This document shows positions 18,151-25,186 of a stretch of DNA of 64,000 nucleotides, piece after piece (positions within the stretch are counted from its first letter, which is position 1; each line of letters begins with the position of its first letter). Both the position numbers and the translations under genes were made by a program. The DNA comes from Ensifer canadensis (GTDB lineage: Bacteria; Pseudomonadota; Alphaproteobacteria; Rhizobiales; Rhizobiaceae), in contig NZ_CP083371.1 in assembly GCF_017488845.2 (NCBI RefSeq), positions 310,001 through 374,000 on the forward strand, written 5' to 3'. The notes beneath the pieces are model-generated. The model did no database searches, was not told the origin of the DNA, and saw nothing but the letters and a program-made list of their open reading frames with translations.

Positions 18151-18225
18151 ATCGTGACGTCATTGGCCCGCAGGGATCCCATTTGTTTCGCAAAATGGGG
18201 TCCCTGCGCAGCGATCGGTCGCGGA

Positions 18226-19743
18226 TCAGTTCAGGAAATCTTCCGGCAGCAGGGCTTCCGGCAGGTTCTGGTAGGAGACCGGACGCAGGAAGCGGCGGAT
18301 CGACATGGTGCCGACGCTGGTCGCGCCAAAGTTCGTCGAGGCCGGATACGGCCCGCCATGCACCATGGAATCGACGACCTCGACACCGGTCGGGAAACCG
18401 TTGACGAGCAGGCGGCCCGCCTTGCGCTCAAGGATGGGGCGCAGGCGACGGGCCGGCTCGATGTCGCCGGCATCCATGTGCACGGTGACCGTCAGCTGTC
18501 CCTGGAGACCGCGCGCGAGCTGTTCCATCTCGGCTTCCGAATTTACCCGGACGACGAGGCCGAGCGGGCCGAAGACTTCCTCGCCGAGCGCATGGTCGGC
18601 CAGAAACTGGCTGCCGGTCGTCTCGAACAGGTTGGGCAACGCGGCGCGGTCCGACGAGCTGGTCTCGAGCAGCGGCTTGACGCTGTTGCGGGTGGTGAAA
18701 CGCTCCTGGCCGTCGCGGTAGGCCTTGGCGATGCCATCGGTCAGCATGGTCTGCGGCGCCACCTTTGCGAGCGCATCGACGGCAGCGGCCGTGAAGCGGT
18801 CAGCATCGGATCCTTCGATCACCACCGCGATGCCGGGATTGGTGCAGAACTGGCCGGCACCCATGGTCAGCGAACCGGCCCAGCCCTGTCCAAGCGCCTC
18901 GGCACGTGCCTTCAAGGCTTCCGGCAGCAGGAACATCGGGTTGACCGAGCCGAGCTCGCCGAAGAACGGGATCGGTTCGGGGCGGGCGGCGCACAGATCG
19001 AAGAGCGCGCGTCCGCCGGCGAGCGAGCCGGTGAAGCCGACGGCCTTGATCAGCGGATGCTTGACGAGCGCGTGGCCGACGTCGCGGCTGCCGCCTTGGA
19101 TCAGCGAAAAGACTCCCGGGTGAACGCCGCACTTGCGGATGGCGGCTTCGACGGCCTCAGCGACGATCTCGCCGGTGCCGGGATGGGCCGAATGACCCTT
19201 GACCACCACCGGGCAACCGGCAGCCAGCGCCGCTGCGGTATCGCCGCCTGCGGTGGAAAAGGCGAGCGGGAAGTTGGAGGCGCCAAAAACGGCGACCGGG
19301 CCGATCGGCCGCTGGATCAGCCGGATTTCCGGACGGGGCGCCGGCTGGCGCTCGGGGAGGGGCGCATCGACACGTCGGTCGAGGTAGTCGCCCGCCTCGA
19401 TATGGTCGGCAAACAGTCTCAGCTGACCGGTGGTGCGGCCGCGTTCGCCCTGCAGCCGCGCTTCCGGCAGGCCGGTTTCCTGGCTGCCAATCGCGGTAAT
19501 GGCTTCGGCCCGTGCCTCGATCTCGTCGGCGATGGCGCGCAGGAACGCTGCGCGTTCGGCCCGCGACGAATAGCCGTAGGTCCAGAACGCTTCTTCGGCC
19601 GCCTCGCAGGCGCGGTTCACCAGTTCGACCGTGCCGACGGCGAAGTCATGCGCCGGGCCGTGTGCCGGTGTCGAGGCGAAGGTGCCTGCACCGTCGAGCC
19701 ACTCGCCGGCGACGAGATGTTTTCCTTTGGGGGTGAAGACCAT
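18226..19743 (-). CDS. hypH: 2-oxoglutarate semialdehyde dehydrogenase
   Basis: NAD(P)-dependent aldehyde dehydrogenase of 505 aa, class of alpha-ketoglutaric semialdehyde dehydrogenases. General base Glu263 lies in PFFGELGSVNP and catalytic Cys300 in GAGQFCTNPG. The segment VFGASNFPLAFSTAGGDTAAALAAGCPVVVKGHSAHPGTG is typical of this subgroup. It converts the semialdehyde made by HypD into 2-oxoglutarate, feeding the TCA cycle. The ATG at 19741-19743 is preferred over one 8 codons upstream because AAGGA lies 8 nt before it. It diverges from the reductase gene at 19888. Confidence 0.9.
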   Translation of the reverse strand: MVFTPKGKHLVAGEWLDGAGTFASTPAHGPAHDFAVGTVELVNRACEAAEEAFWTYGYSSRAERAAFLRAIADEIEARAEAITAIGSQETGLPEARLQGERGRTTGQLRLFADHIEAGDYLDRRVDAPLPERQPAPRPEIRLIQRPIGPVAVFGASNFPLAFSTAGGDTAAALAAGCPVVVKGHSAHPGTGEIVAEAVEAAIRKCGVHPGVFSLIQGGSRDVGHALVKHPLIKAVGFTGSLAGGRALFDLCAARPEPIPFFGELGSVNPMFLLPEALKARAEALGQGWAGSLTMGAGQFCTNPGIAVVIEGSDADRFTAAAVDALAKVAPQTMLTDGIAKAYRDGQERFTTRNSVKPLLETSSSDRAALPNLFETTGSQFLADHALGEEVFGPLGLVVRVNSEAEMEQLARGLQGQLTVTVHMDAGDIEPARRLRPILERKAGRLLVNGFPTGVEVVDSMVHGGPYPASTNFGATSVGTMSIRRFLRPVSYQNLPEALLPEDFLN

Positions 19744-19818
19744 CTGCGGATCCTTTCTTGAGAACACCGGTGTCTTTCGGCATGAATAGCTGACAGCCGA
19801 ATTGCACTTGTCGGATCT

Positions 19819-19828
19819 TTGTATACTC
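19819..19828. promoter_or_regulatory. Candidate HypR site between hypH and hypS
   Basis: TTGTATACTC lies in the 144-bp divergent spacer, 60 bp before the reductase start, followed by the palindrome TATGCATA (19834-19841). Nine of ten bases match the site upstream of hypM. The core GT-NN-AC is the GntR-family pattern. Confidence 0.5.
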
Positions 19829-19887
19829 TATGTATGCATAACTTCAACCGCCCGCAACAGGGTCATACGCAGCCAGAAAGGTACAAG

Positions 19888-20925
19888 ATGAGTGAGACCA
19901 CCACCCTGACAATCGCCGCAGTTCAGGAGCGGGTCGAGGCGATCTTCCGCAGGGCCGGGCTCAATGCCGTCCAGGCCGGCGCCCTTGCGCGGGTGATCGT
20001 GGCAGGCGAACGCGACGCCTGCAAGTCGCATGGCATCTACCGTATCGAAGGCGCGCTGCGCACCGTCAAGGCCGGTAAGGTAAAGCCGGACGCCACTCCC
20101 GAGCTTCTGCCGCAAGAAGGCTCGGCGATCGTCAAGGTCAATGCCATGGGTGGTTTTGCCAATCCGGCCTTCGAGCTTGGCCTGCCTGTTCTCGCCGAGC
20201 GTGCCCGAACCCTGGGGCTTGCGGCCCTCGTCATCAATGACTGCACCCATTTCTCGGCGCTCTGGCCCGAGGCGGAAGGACTGACGGATATGGGCCTTGC
20301 CGGGCTCGTCATGTGCCCGAGCTATGCGACGGTCGCGCCGACCGGCGGCAACAAGCCGTTGCTCGGCACCAACCCGTTTGCCTTCGCCTGGCCGCGCGAA
20401 GGCCGTCCGCCCTATGTCTTCGACTTTGCGACCTCCGTTGCCGCACGCGGCGAGATCGAGCTGCACCGCCGTGCCGGCAAGCCGCTGCCGGAGGGCTGGG
20501 CGATCGACGCGTCGGGCAATCCGACGACCGATCCGGATGCCGCACTTGCTGGCGCCATGCTGCCGTTCGGTGGCCATAAGGGTTCGGCCATCGGCACGAT
20601 GATCGAACTCCTGGCCGGCATCATGATCGGCGACCTGACTAGCCCGGAAGTGCTCGACTATCTCGGCACCACCACATTGGCGCCGTTCCATGGCGAACTG
20701 ATCATCGCCTTCTCGCCGGAGGCATTTGCCGCCGGGCGTCCCGGCAATCCGTTCGACCGCGCCGAGGTCCTGTTTGACGCCATTCTCGGCCAGGGCGCGC
20801 GCCTGCCGTCTCAGCGCCGCTTCGCCGCCCGCGCAAAGTCTGAGGTCGATGGCATCACCCTGACGGCCGCCGAGATGGAGCAACTCGAGCGCCTGCACAC
20901 ACTTGGGCTCGATGCCGTGGCGTAA
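19888..20925 (+). CDS. hypS: Pyrroline/piperideine-2-carboxylate reductase (Ldh2/DpkA family)
   Basis: NAD(P)H-dependent reductase of 345 aa in the malate/lactate dehydrogenase 2 (DpkA) family. Hallmarks are the catalytic His in CKSHGIYR, the INDCTHFSALWPEAEGLTDMGLAG segment, GTNPFAFAWPREGRPPYVFDFATS and PFGGHKGSAIGTMIELLAG. It would reduce pyrroline-2-carboxylate to L-proline, completing the cis-3-hydroxyproline route started by aconitase X. The ATG at 19888 has an AAAGG site; the frame opens 23 codons earlier without support. The gene name follows the recalled S. meliloti locus; the enzymatic call rests on family. Confidence 0.82.
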   Translation: MSETTTLTIAAVQERVEAIFRRAGLNAVQAGALARVIVAGERDACKSHGIYRIEGALRTVKAGKVKPDATPELLPQEGSAIVKVNAMGGFANPAFELGLPVLAERARTLGLAALVINDCTHFSALWPEAEGLTDMGLAGLVMCPSYATVAPTGGNKPLLGTNPFAFAWPREGRPPYVFDFATSVAARGEIELHRRAGKPLPEGWAIDASGNPTTDPDAALAGAMLPFGGHKGSAIGTMIELLAGIMIGDLTSPEVLDYLGTTTLAPFHGELIIAFSPEAFAAGRPGNPFDRAEVLFDAILGQGARLPSQRRFAARAKSEVDGITLTAAEMEQLERLHTLGLDAVA

Positions 20926-21002
20926 AATCCAGCCGGGGGCACTCAGCCCGCTTCTGGCACTCAGTAAAACGAAAGGTCATCCCGGAGAGCCTAGCCTTTC
21001 CC

Positions 21003-21038
21003 AAAATGTGGAACCAGGTTGCCCTGGTTCCACATTTT
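21003..21038. terminator. Strong bidirectional hairpin terminator
   Basis: A perfect 16-bp stem (21003-21018 with 21023-21038) closed by a 4-nt loop, with A and T runs at its base so that each strand ends in TTTT. It lies between the convergent hypS and NIPSNAP genes. Confidence 0.85.
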
Positions 21039-21127
21039 CAGAATCTGCCGGTAACGGGTTCATTGAACGGGCATCCGGTAACAAAGGCCGCGAGATCACC
21101 GAGAAGATGCGCCCCCAACGCAATGCG

Positions 21128-21898
21128 TCACGGCAGCAGGGATCGTGCCGTCGGCGTCAGCCGCAACACCTCGTTCTGCCGCCACGTTCGCCGCTCCATC
21201 TCCGAAACGACCTCCGTGATCCAGGTCTCGGAGTGCGCAAGTTCGGCAAGATGCGTCTCGTAGGCAGCCAGACTGGGGAAAGCGGAGAACCAGACGAAGA
21301 CGGTCTCCCCTTCGCGCACAGGCAGCCTGGGGAAAGTGTTCGGGCTCTGCTCGGTGACCAATGCTGCCAACACCGTAGCCGAGGTTTGCTCCAGATATGG
21401 CCTGACAACGGCTTCAAAGAACACGGCAAACGCGTCGTCCGTGCGTGGTGCGAGATAACAGATCGTCGCAACCACAAGACCGCGCCGTACATCCGCCGCG
21501 CCAGAGGCGGCGCGCGTGACGCCCGACCGCGCAAAGCCGGTATCGGGCGATGCGGGCCGCAGGAGCAGAACGTTGTCCGAATTGATCATCGTTCCGTTCG
21601 CCTGCTCGCGGTGAGCTGCCCACACCGGGCCCGTATAGAACGAGTTCAATGCCGCTGCGCGGGACGGCATGTCGCGAAAGCCTCGCAGCCATACAAAGCT
21701 GTCGGGATCATCAAGGTCGCGGAATTGTCCCATCACGCTCATTCCCTGCGCTTCCTGGGGTTCGATGAACTCGCGATCGAACAGGTCGATCAGCGTCTCC
21801 CTGGTGTTCGGCCGAAGCCGATACCGCCGCAGTTCAACGATCGCGTTGGTCGGATCGTCCGTAGCCGTCAGTGGTTCGCTCATTGTGAATACAGTCAT
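21128..21898 (-). CDS. NIPSNAP-family protein
   Basis: A 256-aa soluble protein with an N-terminal NIPSNAP domain (VELRRYRLRPNTRETLIDLFDREF, GMSVMGQFRDLDDPDSFVWLRGFRDM) and a second, weaker copy in the C-terminal half (LEQTSATVLAALVTEQSPNTFPRLPVREGETVFVWFSAF). Such dimeric alpha-beta barrel proteins are poorly characterised and often sit with oxidoreductases or stress regulators. The start ATG at 21896-21898 has AAAGGTGG upstream. It diverges from a TetR gene and its promoter contains two TetR-type palindromes, so it is the likely regulated target. Confidence 0.82.
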   Translation of the reverse strand: MTVFTMSEPLTATDDPTNAIVELRRYRLRPNTRETLIDLFDREFIEPQEAQGMSVMGQFRDLDDPDSFVWLRGFRDMPSRAAALNSFYTGPVWAAHREQANGTMINSDNVLLLRPASPDTGFARSGVTRAASGAADVRRGLVVATICYLAPRTDDAFAVFFEAVVRPYLEQTSATVLAALVTEQSPNTFPRLPVREGETVFVWFSAFPSLAAYETHLAELAHSETWITEVVSEMERRTWRQNEVLRLTPTARSLLP

Positions 21899-21914
21899 GG
21901 CCACCTTTCCTCGG

Positions 21915-21959
21915 AACAGGACAATCGTCCTGTTTTGTAATACAGGACAGTTGTCCTGT
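21915..21959. promoter_or_regulatory. Tandem TetR-type operators
   Basis: Two palindromes with the same half-site: AACAGGAC-AATC-GTCCTGTT (21915-21934) and ACAGGAC-AGTT-GTCCTGT (21942-21959). Their centres are 26 bp apart. They lie in the spacer between the NIPSNAP and TetR genes and should be the TetR protein's own operators. Confidence 0.8.
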
Positions 21960-21998
21960 TTTGTCAACCTGTTATAACCAGGAGGAAAGGAAGGACCC

Positions 21999-22637
21999 AT
22001 GTCGGAACGACCTACCTCGTCGCATAGACGCATGAACGATCCCGAAGGACTAAGGCAGCGGCTTGTGGATGCTGCCTACGCTGCATTCTCGACCCGCGGC
22101 TACCATTCCAGTGCCCTCCACGACTTGAAGCGCGAGGCGGGCGTCACGAGTGGAGCGCTCGCCCATCATTTCCCCACCAAGAAGGCCCTTGGCCTCGCCG
22201 TTATTCAGGATCGGGTGGCGGAAGCCGTCGAGTTGACCTGGATCACGCCAGTCAATCTTGCGACGACGACGGCCGACGGTATCCAAGCGGTGTTCGCAGC
22301 CATCATTTCCGAACTGGAGCGGAAAGGGGCAGTGTCGGGCTGTCCGTTGAACAATCTCGCTCTTGAACTGTCGCGCGAGGACGAAGATTTCCAGGCCGCG
22401 ATCGAGGCGATCTTCATGCGTTGGAGGTCAGCCATCGCCGACAAGCTAAGGGGCGACCTCCGGGCGGCCCCCGTTCACGATTTCGATTCTGAGGCCATGG
22501 CAACCCTGGTCGTAGCAACCTATTCCGGTGCGATGGCGATGGCGAAAGCATCCCAGTCCGTGGCTCCCCTGAAGATCTGCGCCGCGCAGCTAACGTCGAT
22601 CATTCGAAATCAGACGTTGCTGGGGCGCGAACCTTAA
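21999..22637 (+). CDS. TetR/AcrR-family repressor
   Basis: A 212-aa regulator: N-terminal TetR helix-turn-helix (LVDAAYAAFSTRGYHSSALHDLKREAGVTSGALAHHFPTKKAL) and a ligand-binding C-terminal domain with GCPLNNLALELSREDEDF, which resembles the LmrA/YxaF branch. The ATG follows a strong GGAGGAAAGGAAGG site. Divergent from the NIPSNAP gene with two palindromic operators in between, so it most likely represses both itself and that gene until an unknown small molecule binds. Confidence 0.87.
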   Translation: MSERPTSSHRRMNDPEGLRQRLVDAAYAAFSTRGYHSSALHDLKREAGVTSGALAHHFPTKKALGLAVIQDRVAEAVELTWITPVNLATTTADGIQAVFAAIISELERKGAVSGCPLNNLALELSREDEDFQAAIEAIFMRWRSAIADKLRGDLRAAPVHDFDSEAMATLVVATYSGAMAMAKASQSVAPLKICAAQLTSIIRNQTLLGREP

Positions 22638-22685
22638 GGACGAACAGACGATGGTTCTCGCTTCCTTCAGATTTTTAAACAAAAA

Positions 22686-22718
22686 GAACCCCCTAAGTCC
22701 TTGCGGTGTAGGGGGTTC
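22686..22718 (-). terminator. Rho-independent terminator of hypD
   Basis: Stem GAACCCCCTA (22686-22695) pairs with TAGGGGGTTC (22709-22718). Read on the minus strand it is followed by CTTTTTGTTTAAA, a typical T tail. It ends transcription from hypD. Confidence 0.82.
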
Positions 22719-22758
22719 AGCAGAAACGTCACCTAAAATTCCACACGTCAGCTAAGGA

Positions 22759-22775
22759 CCCTCCCGACGGGAGGG
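22759..22775 (+). terminator. Hairpin downstream of the TetR gene
   Basis: CCCTCCC-GAC-GGGAGGG (22759-22765 with 22769-22775) followed by CCTTCTTG on the plus strand. A weak plus-strand terminator is likely, given the convergent hypD gene, but the T run is poor. Confidence 0.5.
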
Positions 22776-22805
22776 CCTTCTTGCTAACGCGCGGTCAACC
22801 GATGA

Positions 22806-23768
22806 TCAGCCCTTGTATGTCTGCACTGCGCCCGGGAGCTTGCTCCACGCGGCATACCAGCTGTTGAACAGCTTGAACTGCGCTTCGACATAGCCGCGCT
22901 GGCTTTCCGACAGGGCGTCGGTCTCGTTGAAGTGCAGCGTGTATTCCTTGTCACCCTTCAGCACCATCATGTGCTTGAAGTAGAGAACCAGATCCGGGCC
23001 TTCGTCGAAGGAGGAAAGCACGGCGAGCGCCTGTTCCAGTTCCAGCGCGCGCAGGCGTGCATCGACGTCGCCTTCGGCGGCTGCCCGCGACAGGTTGCAC
23101 ATGTGGATGACTTCCTTCGGCAGCACGCAGCCGATGCCAGTGATGGCGCCGGTTGCGCCGCAGTTGACGAAGCCGTGGAACACAGCCGTGTCGACGCCGA
23201 TCATCAGCGAGACGCCATCGTCACGGCTGGTGATGTTCTCGGCCGCATAGCGCATGTCGGCGGCGCCGCCGAATTCCTTGAAGCCGACGAGGTTCGGATG
23301 TTCGGCGCGCAGCGCGAAGAACAGGTCGGCGCGGGTGGCAAAGCCGTAGTAGGGGCTGTTGTAAATCACCGCCGGCAGGTCCGGGGCAGCCGAGAGGATG
23401 GCCTTGAAGTGGTTCTTCTGGGCGGCAACGACCGAGCCGCGCGAAAGCACGCGGGGGATAACCATCAGGCCCTGGGCGCCGACCTTCTGGGCGTGGGCCG
23501 CATGGGCGACGGCAGAAGCGGTATTGACGGCGCCGGTGCCGACGATAACCGGAATGCCGGCCTTGACCAGGCGCTCCACGCCTTCCATGCGCTGCGCGTC
23601 GGTCAAAAGCGGCCAGTCACCCATCGAACCGCAGTAGACGACTGCGGACATGCCCTGGGCGATCAGTTCCTTGCCTTTGCGCACCAGCGCATCGAAGTTG
23701 GGGCTGCGGTCGTCGTTGCACGGGGTCATCAGCGCAGGAATGACGCCGGAGAAAATCTTGGCCTTCAT
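22806..23768 (-). CDS. hypD: Pyrroline-4-hydroxy-2-carboxylate deaminase (DapA family)
   Basis: A 320-aa member of the dihydrodipicolinate synthase/N-acetylneuraminate lyase family. Schiff-base Lys164 is in LVGFKEFGG and Tyr136 in VIYNSPYYG. The usual GTTGE loop reads CGSMGDW, as expected outside true DHDPS. It deaminates and opens the pyrroline ring to 2-oxoglutarate semialdehyde, the substrate of HypH. The ATG at 23766-23768 has GAGGAG before it; the longer open frame upstream crosses an operator. It lies downstream of hypR on the same strand, with its own promoter likely in the 124-bp gap. Confidence 0.86.
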   Translation of the reverse strand: MKAKIFSGVIPALMTPCNDDRSPNFDALVRKGKELIAQGMSAVVYCGSMGDWPLLTDAQRMEGVERLVKAGIPVIVGTGAVNTASAVAHAAHAQKVGAQGLMVIPRVLSRGSVVAAQKNHFKAILSAAPDLPAVIYNSPYYGFATRADLFFALRAEHPNLVGFKEFGGAADMRYAAENITSRDDGVSLMIGVDTAVFHGFVNCGATGAITGIGCVLPKEVIHMCNLSRAAAEGDVDARLRALELEQALAVLSSFDEGPDLVLYFKHMMVLKGDKEYTLHFNETDALSESQRGYVEAQFKLFNSWYAAWSKLPGAVQTYKG

Positions 23769-23867
23769 CTCAAACTCCTCAATTGGTCTGTCGAATGGGC
23801 TGAGGCCAACGTCATCACCGACGCCGATCTCAGCCTTCGACGGTGACAATATCCTGTTGTATTTTAT

Positions 23868-23877
23868 TTGTCGACAA
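23868..23877. promoter_or_regulatory. Candidate HypR operator upstream of hypD
   Basis: Perfect palindrome TTGTCGACAA, 100 bp before hypD, in the gap after hypR. It shares TTGT-NN-AC with sites upstream of hypM, hypH/hypS and hypR. Confidence 0.6.
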
Positions 23878-23892
23878 GAAATCGACAGAAGA

Positions 23893-24597
23893 TTACAGCG
23901 CGATATCCAACCGCTCGTCGCGGGTGAAAAGCCGCTTGATCTGAGTGACGATCTGCTCGGCATGCACCTTGGCCAGCTGGTCGGCCGCTTCGACGTTGCG
24001 GGCGGCGATCACGGTGATCATGTCCTCGTGCTCGTCGACGAAGCGTTGCGGCAGCTGGTCACCATAGGACTGGTAATAGAGCCGCAGCATCCGCCGGCCT
24101 TCGTCGAGGAGCCGGTTGAAGAGGCCGCTGAAATAGGCGTTGCGGCCGGCCTCGGCGATGGCCGAATGAAAGGCGGCGTTGGTGGCGATCATCGCCAGCG
24201 CATCCTGCGCCTGCACCGCGGCTGCGAATTCAGCCTGCCGAGCGCGGATGATCTGCAGATCCTCCGGGCGATGATGCTGCGCCGCGAGCCGGGTGGTGAC
24301 GCGGTACATCAGCACGAGCGCATCGAAGAACGTGTGCATGTTGAGGAAATCGATGCTTGAAACCATCGTCGACCGGTTCGGCAGCGTATCGATCAGGCCC
24401 TCGCCGGCCAGCCGCACCAGCGCTTCGCGGATCGGCGTGCGCGACATCTTGAAGCGTTCGGCGAGTTGGACCTCGTCGATCGGGCTGCCCGGCGGCAGGA
24501 CCAGATCGAGGATTTCGTCACGCAGAAGGTCGTAGACCATCTTTACGCCGGAGCCGCGCTTGCGTTCGAGTGTGGGGTTGGAATCGGTATCGGTCAT
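23893..24597 (-). CDS. hypR: GntR-family regulator of hydroxyproline catabolism (FadR/FCD type)
   Basis: A 234-aa regulator: winged helix at about residues 18-80 (VYDLLRDEILDLVLPPGSPIDEVQLAERFKMSRTPIREALVRLAGEGLIDTLPNRSTMV), then an FCD domain with metal-site histidines in NAAFHSAIAEAGRNAYF and FVDEHEDMITVIAARN and HAEQIVTQIKRLF. The ATG at 24595-24597 has AAAAGGATT upstream; longer starts lack support. It sits beside hypD, and the matching GntR-type sites in front of every hyp promoter make it the probable repressor of the cluster, relieved by hydroxyproline or an intermediate. Confidence 0.85.
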   Translation of the reverse strand: MTDTDSNPTLERKRGSGVKMVYDLLRDEILDLVLPPGSPIDEVQLAERFKMSRTPIREALVRLAGEGLIDTLPNRSTMVSSIDFLNMHTFFDALVLMYRVTTRLAAQHHRPEDLQIIRARQAEFAAAVQAQDALAMIATNAAFHSAIAEAGRNAYFSGLFNRLLDEGRRMLRLYYQSYGDQLPQRFVDEHEDMITVIAARNVEAADQLAKVHAEQIVTQIKRLFTRDERLDIAL

Positions 24598-25053
24598 CTT
24601 TAGAATCCTTTTGTCGACACGATAAATACTTCCCCATGTCCGTGGGATCAACTCTGCATAGGCATTGGTTCGAGATCGCGAGGTTTCCCGAGCGTTGGCG
24701 TCGTTCGGTACCGGTCCTCTATTTTCGCGCGACGGATGGGTGAGATTGGCAACTTTGCGCCGGCAGTAAACGCTCGCTTCGCGTTGCGGTTTCAAAACTG
24801 GCGGAGGAAATGAAGATGTGCGATATTCGTGCCCAAGACGACTGCCACCCTGCGGCAGTTAGTAAAGCGTGACTAGCTGTTGACGCTTCGATGGCCGGTA
24901 TGTCTGTCGCCGCCCTATGGCGAATTTTCAGAGCAGCATTCACCCTACCCAACATTTTCCGCTGAGACGGCGCTATGCCGCGCAATTTCACAAGCTCATC
25001 GTCCCGAATAAATGAGGAGGAGCACCCCTATGCTGTGAGAAGGGCATCCCCCA
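24598..25053. other. Intergenic stretch with hypR promoter and operator
   Basis: TTGTCGACAC at 24611-24620 lies 14 bp before the hypR start and is a likely autoregulatory site. The rest, to 25053, shows no convincing gene: the open frames that cross it have no ribosome site. Confidence 0.5.
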
Positions 25054-25160
25054 CTACAGCGCCGCGCGTCGTATTAGACGCGCAAAGGTCGCTGTAACGC
25101 TTTGAATTGCTGCATGTTTTTATCCATAGATCGAATAGGATTTAAGAAAACACGCAGTAG
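25054..25160. repeat. Rhizobial repeated palindromic intergenic element
   Basis: Contains nested stems ACAGCG (25056-25061) with CGCTGT (25090-25095), and GCGCGTC (25064-25070) with GACGCGC (25077-25083) around a 6-nt loop. A conserved-looking tail (tttgaattgctgcatg) and a second weak palindrome ending in cacgcagtag follow. I recognise this pattern from many intergenic regions of Rhizobium and Agrobacterium, from memory. It ends 26 bp before the arylsulfatase start. Confidence 0.65.
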
Positions 25161-25186
25161 GCCAAGTTAAACGGAGGGAATGAATT

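Noticed and set aside
18148..19761. Open frame of over 500 codons opposite the aldehyde dehydrogenase
   Set aside because: The minus strand has the catalytic Cys and Glu of an aldehyde dehydrogenase; the plus frame is a codon-bias shadow.
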